A DNA stretch of 64,000 nt from Brevibacterium sp. S22 (GCF_004745485.1 NZ_RHFG01000002.1:124001-188000), one strand, 5' to 3'; shown: positions 8,885-18,207, numbered from the stretch's first letter. The notes: generated from the letters alone by a model not told the origin. A program made the numbers and translations.

Positions 8885-9625
8885 ATGACATCGACACCAC
8901 TTTCGAATACATCACGTACCACGATATCAAGCAAAGGGCCAAGGGAACTCCTGGCACAAACTGAACGACAAAATCTTTATGACGTGCTTGACGCTGGCTT
9001 CATCGGCAATCTTGGAGTGACGCTTGACGAGCGTCCCCTCGTGGTCCCGACTGCATATGCACGTAACGGGGACAAAATATATATGCATGGGTCAAGCGGA
9101 GCAAGCACTTTGCGTGCTGCTAATTCAGGGGCCCTAGTCTGCTTCACAGTCACGCATGTAGACGGGATTGTCTACGGACGCGCCGTTTTCAACAATGCAA
9201 TGAACTATCGCAGTGCTGTAGTTTATGGAGTCGCTCGGGCATTAACGGATTCGGACGAACGCCTCGTTGCACTGCGCCACTTCAGCGAGCGACTCGCCCC
9301 AGGAAGTTGGGATACTGCACGCAAACCGAATTCGAAAGAGCTTGCACAAACAACTCTTCTGGAACTATCGCTCGAGGAAGCAAGTGTAAAGATCAGCGAT
9401 CGGTTTTGCAGAGTAGCAGATCAAGATCTAGACAGAAATCAGACATGGTCGGGAGTGTTGCCAATTCCAGCACCGCAGTTCGGAGAACCCATCACGGACC
9501 CAAGTCTTGCTCACCCGGTCCCCTCGGTCCCAGAAGCGGTTTATTCGCGCAACTACCCAGAAGCGCCGCCTCGCAAATACTCGGGTACGGCACAGGCCAA
9601 AGAGAGCAGTGTAAGTCAAGTATGA
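8885..9625 (+). CDS. Pyridoxamine 5'-phosphate oxidase family protein (FMN-binding split barrel)
   Basis: A 246-residue protein resembling the flavin/nucleotide-binding split-barrel family PF12900. The core has [60 protein letters not shown], then [20 protein letters not shown], the usual order in that family. The exact reaction is unknown; relatives bind FMN, F420 or haem. It is the first gene of the operon, and its TGA overlaps the ATG of the ABC ATPase (ATGA at 9622-9625), so it is translationally coupled to a transporter. The C-terminal 60 residues (Pro-rich, [19 protein letters not shown]) are lineage-specific. Confidence 0.8.
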   Translation: MTSTPLSNTSRTTISSKGPRELLAQTERQNLYDVLDAGFIGNLGVTLDERPLVVPTAYARNGDKIYMHGSSGASTLRAANSGALVCFTVTHVDGIVYGRAVFNNAMNYRSAVVYGVARALTDSDERLVALRHFSERLAPGSWDTARKPNSKELAQTTLLELSLEEASVKISDRFCRVADQDLDRNQTWSGVLPIPAPQFGEPITDPSLAHPVPSVPEAVYSRNYPEAPPRKYSGTAQAKESSVSQV

Positions 9626-10425
9626 CTCTAGAGAGCGATTCCACAAGCGCCCCGACCGTGGCGCCTGATTTCGCGGTCCACGTCCGTAAGTTGGGTAAAA
9701 GCTTTGGTTCACAAGAAGTATTGCGGGATGTTGATATCGAGATAGCCGTGGGTGATGTCGTCACACTTATCGGACCAAGTGGCTCGGGGAAGAGCACTCT
9801 CATCCGCTGTCTGAATCTATTGGAAACACCGACTACTGGCTCAATGACAGTATTGGGCGAGTCCGTGTTGCGTAATGGGCGTGTACTACTGAGTGGGTCG
9901 AGACAGCAAGGCTACAGGGCAAAAGTTGGCATGGTATTTCAATCATTCAACCTCTTTCCAAACTTGTCCGCGCTCGAGAACGTGACACTTGCTCAAGTGC
10001 ATACCCTAAAACGCAGTGCTAAAGAAGCGAAGGAACGTTCAGCACAGTTGTTGGAATCCGTGGGGCTGGGCAACCGAATGAGCCACAAGGCTAATGAGCT
10101 CTCTGGAGGACAACAGCAGCGTGTCGCGATCGCCCGGGCATTAGCTATGGATCCACAGGTTATGCTCTTCGACGAGCCGACTAGCGCGATTGATCCTGAA
10201 CTTCGAATCGAAGTGTTGCGAGTGATGAAGGATCTCGCTACAGCAGGCATGACCATGGTGGTCGTGACTCACGAACTGAAGTTCGCAAGAACTATTGCTG
10301 ATCATGTGATCTTCTTGGCCGACGGATCAATCGTCGAGCAAGGACCGCCTGAGCAAATCTTTGAAGCGCCAGAGAATGAACGTACACACCAGTTTATCGC
10401 GGCGCTCGAGGAGACCGAATTGTGA
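9622..10425 (+). CDS. Polar amino-acid type ABC transporter, ATP-binding subunit
   Basis: A 267-residue ABC ATPase. It has Walker [10 protein letters not shown] (about 51-59), Q-loop VFQSFNLFP, signature [16 protein letters not shown] (about 160), Walker [16 protein letters not shown] and the switch His in [10 protein letters not shown]. The pattern is that of the GlnQ/HisP group (PAAT importers). The start at 9622 ([11 protein letters not shown]) overlaps the preceding stop. A longer upstream frame exists but runs through the previous gene and is a shadow. Its TGA overlaps the GTG of the first permease (10422). In this operon it would power uptake of the compound bound by the lipoprotein at 11838-12704. 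Confidence 0.92.
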   Translation: MTLESDSTSAPTVAPDFAVHVRKLGKSFGSQEVLRDVDIEIAVGDVVTLIGPSGSGKSTLIRCLNLLETPTTGSMTVLGESVLRNGRVLLSGSRQQGYRAKVGMVFQSFNLFPNLSALENVTLAQVHTLKRSAKEAKERSAQLLESVGLGNRMSHKANELSGGQQQRVAIARALAMDPQVMLFDEPTSAIDPELRIEVLRVMKDLATAGMTMVVVTHELKFARTIADHVIFLADGSIVEQGPPEQIFEAPENERTHQFIAALEETEL

Positions 10426-11111
10426 TCTGGTTAATAGACCTGCTCAGAGTAGTACCGCTTACATTGATGCTATGGGGTGTCTCCTTCGTCACCGGGGCCA
10501 TCATCGCCGTGTTTGTAGCGGCAGCAAGGATGAGTACGTACCGAATGCTGCGGGTTTCCGCAACCGTCTTCATTGAAACCCTGAGAGGGATCCCCACGCT
10601 GGTCTGGTTGTTCATCGTCTTCTTCGGGATAGTCCAGTTTGGATTTAGCCCTACCGCGACCGCATCGGCAATCATTGCCCTATCTTTATCTTGCTCGGTG
10701 TATTTAGCGGAAGTGTACCGGTCTGGCATCTCCTCAGTAGATAAGCAACAGCGGGAAGCGACCCAGGCTCTCGGCCTACCACGGTTGATATCGATGGTAA
10801 AAATCATCCTTCCGCAGGCCAGGCCTATAATTCTTGCGGGGATGGGAACGTTCGCCATCCATCTGCTTAAAGAGACCGCTTTAGTGTCTCTGCTGGGTGT
10901 TGTCGACATCATGAACATCGCGAACTATTTAGTTCAACAGGGCGAAAATGGTCTTTCCGTGTTCTTCGCAGCAGGACTAATATACATGGTTTTATGTGTG
11001 CCGATTGCCATCGTTGCTCGATTACTGGGAGATATCCAAATCAAACGTGGTGGGAAACCAGCCGTCCGAAACGATGCCGACTCAGGATCGCAAATACTAA
11101 AGACAGGTTAA
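10422..11111 (+). CDS. Polar amino-acid type ABC transporter permease 1
   Basis: A 229-residue His/Glu/Gln/Arg/opine-type permease (HisM group) starting at GTG 10422. It has several hydrophobic segments ([20 protein letters not shown] at the N-terminus) and the EAA loop [20 protein letters not shown] that docks on the ATPase, followed by [20 protein letters not shown]. It overlaps the ATPase stop and is followed after 3 bases by permease 2, so the two probably form a heterodimeric pore. Confidence 0.9.
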   Translation: MIWLIDLLRVVPLTLMLWGVSFVTGAIIAVFVAAARMSTYRMLRVSATVFIETLRGIPTLVWLFIVFFGIVQFGFSPTATASAIIALSLSCSVYLAEVYRSGISSVDKQQREATQALGLPRLISMVKIILPQARPIILAGMGTFAIHLLKETALVSLLGVVDIMNIANYLVQQGENGLSVFFAAGLIYMVLCVPIAIVARLLGDIQIKRGGKPAVRNDADSGSQILKTG

Positions 11112-11114
11112 AAA

Positions 11115-11804
11115 ATGCAGTATGTATCTGACCTGCTTCCCGGATTAGCAACAACGTTCAGTCTATGGCTTTTTATTTTAGCAATTGGAGTTCCGGGGGG
11201 AATAGTTTTTGGCTATCTTCTACGCTATGGGCATTCGGTCGTCAAAATTTTTATACTTGTCCTGACAAACTTCGGTCGTGGCTTTCCCGGGTTGGCTGTT
11301 GTCTACTTGGTATACACCGGGATGCCAGGTGTCGGCATTCTGTTGTCTGGCTTTCAAGCGGTTGTGATCGCGCTGGGATTCATGACAGTTGCGTACACTG
11401 CGGAGATTTTTCGTTCCGCAATCCATAAGGTGCCCCAGTCGCAGACGGAGGCAGCGATGGCCTTGGGATTGAGCTTCTGGAAGACACAGATAAAGATCAT
11501 ACTCCCCCAAGCTCTTCGGTCAGTGCTTCCGAGCCTGTTGGCCTTCTCTGTGCTTGTTCTTCAGGCCACCGCGCTCGGTTATGCGGTAGGGCTTCGAGAG
11601 TTGACTGGGTTGAGCTACAACTTCGGATCCATCACTTTTCAAGCACTTCCCTACATGGTTGCTGCGGGAGTCATCTATCTTGCAGGGTGCTTGTGCATCT
11701 CGACCTTCGCAAGCCGACTGAAGCTTGAGTATAGAAGACCGAAAGGACGCTCAAGAAGAGTTGATAGAGCGTCGGCAAGTGCGTCAATCGCTTCCAACGC
11801 GTAA
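11115..11804 (+). CDS. Polar amino-acid type ABC transporter permease 2
   Basis: A 229-residue partner permease with the same fold: hydrophobic segments, an FRSAIHKVPQSQTEAAMALG EAA loop and LSFWKTQIKIILPQALRSVL. It begins 3 bp after permease 1. Equal length and paired order with permease 1 are typical of two-permease amino-acid importers such as EhuCD or HisQM. The C-terminal tail is basic and cytoplasmic (RRPKGRSRRVDRASAS). Confidence 0.9.
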   Translation: MQYVSDLLPGLATTFSLWLFILAIGVPGGIVFGYLLRYGHSVVKIFILVLTNFGRGFPGLAVVYLVYTGMPGVGILLSGFQAVVIALGFMTVAYTAEIFRSAIHKVPQSQTEAAMALGLSFWKTQIKIILPQALRSVLPSLLAFSVLVLQATALGYAVGLRELTGLSYNFGSITFQALPYMVAAGVIYLAGCLCISTFASRLKLEYRRPKGRSRRVDRASASASIASNA

Positions 11805-11837
11805 ATTTAGAGTTAAATTTTTAGGAGAGGAAATACG

Positions 11838-12704
11838 ATGCGTATCACCTCACGCGTGATTACCGTGTGTTGTATATCTACCATATTGTATGCTTCAGGA
11901 TGTAGTGAAAGCGGGTCTTCGGTATCCACAGACGTCCCAGGCAATTGTGAGCCCAAGGCCGAGTTTAACACTGTGGTCGAAGGAACTCTCACCGTGGCCT
12001 CGATTCAACAATTACCTGGAAGTAATGTCAATGCGGCTAACGGGGAGTATTCCGGTGTCGATTCTATTTTAATGCCTCGCTTCGCTGAAGAGAACTGCCT
12101 AAAACTGGATGTCAAACCCCTAGATGGCGCCGCCGCAACTGCGTCTCTGACCGAAGAGCGAGCTGACATTGGTGGTGGCGGCTGGACCAAGACAGAAGAT
12201 CGCGCAAAAATCCTTGGCTTGACGAAAGAAACTCTCTGGTATTCGCAGACGGGCATACTGGCACACCAAAAAATGGCGCCGTCAGTGGAGTCACTGCGTG
12301 GGCAGAAGGTAGGAATAATAGGCGGGTCTCTCTACGAAGAACCCTTGAGTAAATTCCTAGGTGAAGGCTCCGTGACGACCTACTCTTCTATGGATTCTAT
12401 TCTCAACGATCTTGAAATTGGTCGCCTTGACGTGACATTGGCAAGCGAAGAGACGATGAAAACCACCGTTGAGAAGCGCAATGATTCTGAAGAACTCCAA
12501 TTCGTGCCGTTCGATTACGATCCTGATCACGAAGCTGTGACCGCGGTACGTGAAATTGGCTACGTCTACACTGACGGAAATGACTCACTTGGTGCAGCAT
12601 TGGATGACTTCATCATACGTTCCAAAGACGAAGGCCTCATTTCCAATGAGCTTGAAACCTACGGACTGAATTCTAAAACCACGTTGGAGGGACCAGATCA
12701 GTGA
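11838..12704 (+). CDS. Substrate-binding lipoprotein of the ABC transporter
   Basis: A 288-residue solute-binding protein. A short signal peptide (MRITSRVITVCCISTILYAS) ends in a lipobox ASGC, so the mature protein is anchored through Cys22. The body fits the SBP family 3 fold (LPGSNVNAANGEYSGVDSIL, ADIGGGGWTKTEDRAKI, LRGQKVGIIGGSLYEEPLSK, GRLDVTLASEE), which binds amino acids and related small molecules. An AGGAGAGG Shine-Dalgarno lies 9 bases upstream. The TGA overlaps the GTG of the amidase (12701-12704). The ligand cannot be told from sequence. Confidence 0.88.
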   Translation: MRITSRVITVCCISTILYASGCSESGSSVSTDVPGNCEPKAEFNTVVEGTLTVASIQQLPGSNVNAANGEYSGVDSILMPRFAEENCLKLDVKPLDGAAATASLTEERADIGGGGWTKTEDRAKILGLTKETLWYSQTGILAHQKMAPSVESLRGQKVGIIGGSLYEEPLSKFLGEGSVTTYSSMDSILNDLEIGRLDVTLASEETMKTTVEKRNDSEELQFVPFDYDPDHEAVTAVREIGYVYTDGNDSLGAALDDFIIRSKDEGLISNELETYGLNSKTTLEGPDQ

Positions 12705-14152
12705 TGCATGAACAACTTGATAGACTAACTCAACAGCAAGAGAGAACTGACAGCGATCAGCTCTATTATAAAGACGCTTCAAGTCTCTGCGATGGCTATT
12801 CCAGAGGATCTTTCACTCCTGTGGACGTGGTTAAGGCTTGCATAGATCGCATTGCAAAGCTGGACGGAACCTTGAATGCAATGGTCCATTTGGACGCAGC
12901 TCGAGCCATTCGTCTTGCAGAAGAATCGGAAGATCGATACGCTAACGGCCTCTCGCTAGGGCCGCTTGACGGTGTTCCCGTGACGTTGAAAGAAAGCGTC
13001 GCCGCCGCTGGTTGGCCAGTAAGCGTGGGGTCTGCAGCCCTCGACGCAAAAATTGTTTCTGAGAACGCGCCACTTGTCGATCGTCTGCTGGAAGCTGGAG
13101 CTGTTTTGGTGGGTACAACTAGGATGCCCGACCACGGCTGGAAAGGCGTGACCAACGGGCCCCTAGGCGCAGTACCCAGCCCGTGGGATTTGAATACCAA
13201 TGCGGGGGGTTCGAGTGGTGGTGCCGCAGCAGGACTCGCTGCTGGTTACACTCCGATAGCCATTGGGTCGGATGGGGCCGGCTCGATTCGCTTTCCGGCC
13301 GCATACTGTGGGGTTGTGGGTCTAAAACCAACTTATGGACGAGTGGCAGCCTTTCCACGGGGCGCCGCCGGCACCTTGACTCATTATGGTCCTATGGCTA
13401 GGTCGGTGGGTGACGTCGAATCTTTGTTCAAAGTAGTTGCCCAACCCGATGAACGAGACTACACATGCTCGCCTGTGCCGGATAGAGAATCCCTTCCGCC
13501 ACTGACAGGTAGTTTGAAAAAGTTGCGAGTCTATCAATGGGTCGCTCCAGAACTCACGGTAGAGAAAGATGTCCTTGATGCGGTCAACCACACAGCAGAG
13601 CTTCTAGAAGCGCACGGTGCGACTGTTCATAGAGGCCAGATCGACACCACTGGCATTCTGGAGGCACATACAGCTCTTTTCGCGGGGCCGATGCAGGCCA
13701 TTATTGATTCTGTAGGACCTGATCGTGTTGCTGACCTCGATCCGGAGATGGTGAAGTTCTCCAGACGTGCTTCGGATATCAGCGTCGTTGACTTCATTCG
13801 GGCACAGCAGTATCGGTCAAAACTGGCTGAACAGCTCACCCATCTACAGCAACATTACGATGTGATCCTATCACCGGTCTCGACAACCTCGACTGCCCCC
13901 CTTAACGCTCCTATCCGACCGGATGCAACGCCTGATCGCTCACCGTTTGCGTTTGTTCACAATCTGACAGGGCGCCCCGCACTGACAATACCCATACAAC
14001 TGTCGCAGGGGACCAGGCCGGTTGGCATTCAACTGTCCGGTCGTCGTTTTGAAGACGAACACCTACTTCAGGTGGGTCGCTGGTTGGAAAGATTCGAAGG
14101 GACCTTTCTGCAGCAAAGCTCAAACGGGAAACTACTGGATATTAATGCATGA
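12701..14152 (+). CDS. Amidase signature family hydrolase
   Basis: A 483-residue amidase-signature enzyme. The Ser-cisSer-Lys triad is readable: Lys97 in PLDGVPVTLKES, cis-Ser at 171/172 in NAGGSSGGAAAG and nucleophile Ser195 in GSDGAGSIRFPAA. Length and motif order match GatA-like and aryl/fatty amidases. No gatB or gatC lies nearby, so a catabolic amidase is more likely than tRNA amidotransferase subunit A. Coupled translation with the transporter and the aminotransferase suggests that it opens an amide bond in the imported compound. It starts at GTG 12701; ATG at 12704 is the alternative. Confidence 0.92.
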   Translation: MMHEQLDRLTQQQERTDSDQLYYKDASSLCDGYSRGSFTPVDVVKACIDRIAKLDGTLNAMVHLDAARAIRLAEESEDRYANGLSLGPLDGVPVTLKESVAAAGWPVSVGSAALDAKIVSENAPLVDRLLEAGAVLVGTTRMPDHGWKGVTNGPLGAVPSPWDLNTNAGGSSGGAAAGLAAGYTPIAIGSDGAGSIRFPAAYCGVVGLKPTYGRVAAFPRGAAGTLTHYGPMARSVGDVESLFKVVAQPDERDYTCSPVPDRESLPPLTGSLKKLRVYQWVAPELTVEKDVLDAVNHTAELLEAHGATVHRGQIDTTGILEAHTALFAGPMQAIIDSVGPDRVADLDPEMVKFSRRASDISVVDFIRAQQYRSKLAEQLTHLQQHYDVILSPVSTTSTAPLNAPIRPDATPDRSPFAFVHNLTGRPALTIPIQLSQGTRPVGIQLSGRRFEDEHLLQVGRWLERFEGTFLQQSSNGKLLDINA

Positions 14153-15294
14153 ACATACAAAACTACGGTCGACTGCACCAACTCGAAGAAGGTGCTGTGG
14201 CTTCGTTGTCTATCGTCCCTCGTGAGCCAGTCGCCACGCTGCCAGCTTATTCTGCTGGCAGCGCGGCACCTGCATCCCTAAAGTTTACCAGCTATAAGCT
14301 GTCATCCAACGAAAGTCCGCTGGGCCCGGTGCCGGCAGCCGCTATGGCCGCTTCTAGCGTCACCTCCCTGAATCGTTACCCGAACCCTGGTGCCGAATTA
14401 TTGCGCGAGGCTCTGGCTGATCATCTAGCGGTACCGTTTGATGACATCGTTGCTGGGGCTGGAAGTCTCGGGGCATTGACTCAGATCGTCTCCGCATTCG
14501 CAGGGACCAATTCGAACGGAACACTTGACGAAGTTATCTACTCTTGGCGCTCTTTTGAAGCCTATCCAATCGTAGTTCGTACTGCTGGAGCCAAGCCGGT
14601 CGAAGTCCCAAACGATGAGGATGGGAGTCACGATTTAGAGGCGATGAGCAGCGCTGTCACGCAACGTACCAAGATAATTATATTGTGTACTCCGAATAAT
14701 CCAACCGGACCAGCCCTGACTCACGCCGAAATCGTTGCATTCTTGGATAGTATACCGAGACATGTAGTAGTAGTAATCGACGAAGCGTACCACGAATTCG
14801 TTCGAAGCCCAGACCCTGTGGAGACGTTGAAGATCTACTTTCAACATCCGAACGTGGCTGTACTAAGAACCTTTTCCAAAGCTCACGGTCTGGCAGCCCT
14901 CAGAGTTGGATATTCCATTGCCCAGAACGAAATTACTCAGCACTTGAGGAAAACCGCCACGACCTTTGCAGTCAGTTCTGTTGCCGAATCTGCTGCGATA
15001 GCTTCGTTGGAACATTACGATCAAGTGAATGGTCACGTTTCTGAAATTGTTAAGGAGCGCAATCGTGTCACAACCGCGCTTTCAGGTGATGGTTGGGCGA
15101 TTCCATCAGCACAGGGAAATTTTGTGTGGTTGCCGTTGGGGGCGAAGTCCCTTGATTTCTCTAAAGCCGCTTGGCGAGAGGGCCTGGCTGTTCGCGCGTT
15201 TGATGGCGAGGGTGTCCGAGTAACCATCGGGGAGTATGAAGCGAATAGCCGCATTATTGAGCTGTGCCGCGCGTATATGGCTCTTGACAATTGA
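14149..15294 (+). CDS. HisC-like class I/II aminotransferase
   Basis: A 381-residue PLP enzyme. It has the HisC/Pat-type pattern: YKLSSNESPLGPVPAAA, LNRYPNPGAELLREALADHL, CTPNNPTGPALTHAEI, VVIDEAYHEFV and the Schiff-base lysine K244 in LRTFSKAHGLAALRVGY. Histidinol-phosphate and aromatic aminotransferases share this scaffold, and the operon context favours a catabolic or modifying role rather than histidine synthesis. It overlaps the amidase by ATGA and is the last gene. The hairpin at 15301-15324 follows. Confidence 0.9.
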   Translation: MNIQNYGRLHQLEEGAVASLSIVPREPVATLPAYSAGSAAPASLKFTSYKLSSNESPLGPVPAAAMAASSVTSLNRYPNPGAELLREALADHLAVPFDDIVAGAGSLGALTQIVSAFAGTNSNGTLDEVIYSWRSFEAYPIVVRTAGAKPVEVPNDEDGSHDLEAMSSAVTQRTKIIILCTPNNPTGPALTHAEIVAFLDSIPRHVVVVIDEAYHEFVRSPDPVETLKIYFQHPNVAVLRTFSKAHGLAALRVGYSIAQNEITQHLRKTATTFAVSSVAESAAIASLEHYDQVNGHVSEIVKERNRVTTALSGDGWAIPSAQGNFVWLPLGAKSLDFSKAAWREGLAVRAFDGEGVRVTIGEYEANSRIIELCRAYMALDN

Positions 15295-15300
15295 GAGTGT

Positions 15301-15324
15301 AGAACTGGCGCATGTCGCAGTTCT
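15301..15324 (+). terminator. Hairpin after the aminotransferase gene
   Basis: AGAACTGGCG and CGCAGTTCT pair with one bulge around CATGT, 7 bp after the operon stop, followed by CACTTTCAT. The T-run is weak, so this is a probable but imperfect terminator. Confidence 0.5.
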
Positions 15325-15472
15325 CACTTTCATGAACTACGACCAGTAAACTCTGATCTGCGCTGAAAAGCGACAAACCGAGCGCAGTACTGATCGGGGA
15401 GGTGGATTAATCGCGTGAAGGGTGACCGCTTGCCGCATGCAGAGTGAAGTCGGTGTTGATTGTAGTGATGCG

Positions 15473-15525
15473 TGTTCGGAAGCGGCATTCGGTAGCACCT
15501 GTGTAACGAATGCCGCGTCCGAACA
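15473..15525. repeat. IS21-end-like unit forming a long inverted repeat
   Basis: TGTTCGGAAGCGGCATTCG and CGAATGCCGCGTCCGAACA are inverted around GTAGCACCTGTGTAA. The unit shares TTCGGTAGCACCTGTGTAAC with the IS21 left end at 15668. It is probably the end of another IS21 copy or a duplicated terminus. Confidence 0.6.
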
Positions 15526-15787
15526 CTGGGGCAGCACGACAGCAACGATCTCGGAGCCTGTGAGCCCCTCCGCCGGTTCCCGGCTCCCCTTCCAGCAGCC
15601 CCGACAGGTCGCGGGCAGTCTGCTGGTCCGTCGCATCCCCGATGCTTAACACGCAACACGTCGAGATTGTTCGGAAGTGCCATTCGGTAGCACCTGTGTA
15701 ACGAAGTGGTAAGGACCCGGTAGCAGTAGAGCAGGATTGCTTTCACCCACGACAGTGAAGTCGTGATCAGCGAAAGGAATCCTGCTC

Positions 15788-17395
15788 ATGGCCGACTACC
15801 GGCTCATTCTCTCCCTGATCGTTCAGGGATACTCCTACAGACAGATCGAGGCGATGGCTAGTTGCTCTCATCGCGCGATCGCGAAGGCTCACACGATCGT
15901 CAAGAACGAAGCGTTGACGACAACGGACCAAGTCGACGACCTCGACCGGTTCTTCACCGACGGCCGCAAAAGCACCGACGAGGACTTCGCCCCAATCGAT
16001 ATCGATGCCGTCATCAACGCCCGGATCGGGCGGAAAAAGCCACCCTTGAAAGTGTTGTGGGCCCGCTACCTCAACACCCCAGCACCCACCCCAACAACGC
16101 GGCATTACAGGTATGAACGGTTCTGCCAGATCATCGCCGACCACGTCCGCACCCACGACCTCACCAGCCCGATCACCCACATCCCGGAGCATACGATGCA
16201 AGTCGACTGGGCCGGAACCCCGATGTGGATCACCGACCCGATCACCCGCGCAGCTACGAAGGTTTCGATCTTCGTAGCTACACTGCCGTATTCGGGAATG
16301 ATCTTCGCCTACGGGTGTCTCGATGAGAAACTCTCTGCCTGGTGCGACGCCCACAGGCGTGCCTTCGAATACTTCGGCGGTGTCGGTCAGGTCGTCATCC
16401 CCGACAAAGCTTCAACAGCGTCGAAACAGATCAGCAAGTACGACAAGACCCGTGACGTCAATGCCTCCTACACGGGGTTCCTCGAGCACTACAACAATGC
16501 GGCCGTGCCCACCCGGGCCTATAAGCCGAAGGAGAAAACCAACGTGGAATCCGGTGTCAAGATCGTCACGAACTGGATCATCCACTACCTCGCCGACCGA
16601 CACTTCGCCGACATCGATGACCTGGGTGATGCTGTCGTCGACCGGGTGGATTGGATCAACGACCGCACCCCGTTCCGTAGCCAGCCGAAGTCCCGGCGGG
16701 ACTGGTTCACCGCCGATGAAGCCGGCGACCTGCTCGGCCTGCCTGATCAGCCTTGGCAGGACGTGAGTTGGAAGAAGGCGAAAGCCTCTCGCGACTGGCG
16801 CATCCAGGTTGAGACCATCAAGTACTCCGTGCCCGCAGCCTTCGTCGGTACTATCGTGGATGTGCGCATCATCGGTACCCGGCTCGATATCCTCGCTGCC
16901 GGCGACATTATCGCCAGCCACCGAGTGGCTACGAAGAAGCATTCGTATGTCACCGATGCCGACCATGCCCCAGCATCTCAAGGCCAAACAACGGGGTTGT
17001 GGACTCGCAGCTACTTCCTGCGCCAAGCCGCGAAAGCGGGACCGAACACAGTCGAAGCGCTCACCCGGCTGTTGGATGCCAAGAAGATCGAAGCCCAAGG
17101 GTTCAGAGCCTGTATGAAAATCCTCTCCCTGGGCAATGGCGATAACCGTCCGTTGCTGGAACAGGCCTGCCACACATTGTGTGCCGATGAGCGTCGGCCG
17201 ATTAGCTACACCGCGGTCAAGCACCAGCTGACCGCTATTCGTGCTCAAGCCAAGCAACGACCAGCAGTCACACCACCACCATCACCGGTGCCAGTCCCTG
17301 CAATGTCGAGGGATACCAGCCGGGCCCACCTGAGCGGTGTTGATCAGTTTCGGCTTCAGGCGCTGACGAACGATGAGGAAGGATCCGACCAATGA
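15788..17395 (+). CDS. istA: IS21-family transposase IstA
   Basis: A 535-residue IstA. The N-terminal helix-turn-helix (ILSLIVQGYSYRQIEAMASC) is followed by a DDE/rve core: EHTMQVDWAGTPMWI (Asp), VVIPDKASTASKQISKY (Asp) and KEKTNVESGVKIVTNWI (Glu). A C-terminal beta-rich domain follows (KYSVPAAFVGTIVDVRIIGT). It is full length and apparently intact. Its stop overlaps the istB start by ATGA. Confidence 0.92.
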   Translation: MADYRLILSLIVQGYSYRQIEAMASCSHRAIAKAHTIVKNEALTTTDQVDDLDRFFTDGRKSTDEDFAPIDIDAVINARIGRKKPPLKVLWARYLNTPAPTPTTRHYRYERFCQIIADHVRTHDLTSPITHIPEHTMQVDWAGTPMWITDPITRAATKVSIFVATLPYSGMIFAYGCLDEKLSAWCDAHRRAFEYFGGVGQVVIPDKASTASKQISKYDKTRDVNASYTGFLEHYNNAAVPTRAYKPKEKTNVESGVKIVTNWIIHYLADRHFADIDDLGDAVVDRVDWINDRTPFRSQPKSRRDWFTADEAGDLLGLPDQPWQDVSWKKAKASRDWRIQVETIKYSVPAAFVGTIVDVRIIGTRLDILAAGDIIASHRVATKKHSYVTDADHAPASQGQTTGLWTRSYFLRQAAKAGPNTVEALTRLLDAKKIEAQGFRACMKILSLGNGDNRPLLEQACHTLCADERRPISYTAVKHQLTAIRAQAKQRPAVTPPPSPVPVPAMSRDTSRAHLSGVDQFRLQALTNDEEGSDQ

Positions 17396-17520
17396 GTAAT
17401 CATCTGACCACATCAAATGCCACATCGATGCTGTTAAATGACGGCACCATCCTGGACAACCGAACGTACGAGATCTTGCATCGTCGACAACCATTCAGGG
17501 CACCGCCGAGCACCCGATAA
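17392..17520 (+). pseudogene. Truncated IS21 helper ATPase IstB
   Basis: The ATG at 17392 opens MSNHLTTSNATSMLLNDGTI, a plausible IstB beginning placed exactly as in IS21 operons. After about 18 codons the sequence leaves the family and stops at 17518-17520. The AAA+ ATPase domain with Walker motifs is missing. The break marks a deletion at the right side of the element. Confidence 0.7.
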
Positions 17521-17531
17521 CCAACGAAGAT

Positions 17532-18053
17532 TCAAGGATGCACGAATGGAGAGACTCGCAAAAACCTGAAATACCACCCGACATCAGCACAAGACCGAGC
17601 GGTACGACGAGAAGCTAATAAAAACCCTTCATCCTGCCGAATCTCAGCGCGAGCATCCCAAACAGTGACTTCGCCTTCAGAATCAACCGACAACAGATCT
17701 GGAACATGTTCGAGGCCATCGAGCCACCTCAACCTCAACGGTTGAGAACCAAGGTGCCTCGTCGCGGGCAAACGGTCAAGTGTCAACATCAACTCGAACT
17801 CGAGCCCAGACTCGAGATCCAATGATGCACCCGCCACCTGGGAATACCCCTGAACTGGGATATGTCTCGAGTGGGCGTACGATGCCGGACTCCGAACTGC
17901 ACCCAGTTGCTGAATATCCGGCGGACCCTTGGCCCAGTCCCATTCCACCATCTGAGCTTCGAGACAGAACATCCACGCCTTAACACCCGGGTCGATGGCG
18001 CCAGCGACGGCAGTGATGATCTCATCGGTCACTTCATCACGACCATTGACCAA
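17532..18053 (-). CDS. TnsA-like endonuclease domain protein (possibly truncated)
   Basis: A 173-residue protein. It aligns by eye with actinobacterial TnsA-like heteromeric transposase endonuclease subunits: a Glu-containing helix LESGLEFELMLTLDRLPATR, a strand GSQPLRLRWLD, the PD-(D/E)xK-like core EHVPDLLSVDSEGEVTVWDA and a C-terminal RTARSCADVGWYFRFLRVSP. TnsA proteins cut the 5' ends of Tn7-like elements together with TnsB. No tnsB, tnsC or tniQ is in the window, and the protein stops earlier than its relatives, at the IS21 deletion border. It may be a relic or a domesticated nuclease. The lysine after the second acidic residue is replaced (WDAR). Confidence 0.5.
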   Translation of the reverse strand: MVNGRDEVTDEIITAVAGAIDPGVKAWMFCLEAQMVEWDWAKGPPDIQQLGAVRSPASYAHSRHIPVQGYSQVAGASLDLESGLEFELMLTLDRLPATRHLGSQPLRLRWLDGLEHVPDLLSVDSEGEVTVWDARAEIRQDEGFLLASRRTARSCADVGWYFRFLRVSPFVHP

Positions 18054-18207
18054 ACTGTGTTCCGTGTCACAAGACCATCGAATCGCGAACCTGGTTGGAG
18101 ATCAACACTTTCCAATTTGCGTCATGTCAAGCAAAACAGGCCGTTTTCACGAAGGTAACCTTCAGAGCAGTTTGAGCAAAGTAGGACGCATCTCTACACA
18201 CCGCTCA

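Larger units (their letters stand above)
15668..17520 (+). mobile_element. IS21-family element with deleted right end
   Basis: The left end starts TGTTCGGAAGTGCCATTCGG at 15668, followed by istA and the beginning of istB in the canonical overlapping order. No matching inverse end was found between 17395 and 18200, and istB is cut after a few dozen codons, so the right part was lost. Without full IstB the element should be immobile by itself. Confidence 0.8.

Noticed and set aside
12701-14152. Amidase gene as gatA of the tRNA amidotransferase
   Set aside because: No gatB or gatC nearby, and it is translationally coupled to transporter and aminotransferase genes.
15668-18200. CRISPR-like repeats near the IS21 end
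   Set aside because: Only two related units about 195 bp apart, explained as IS21 ends; no regular repeat-spacer pattern.
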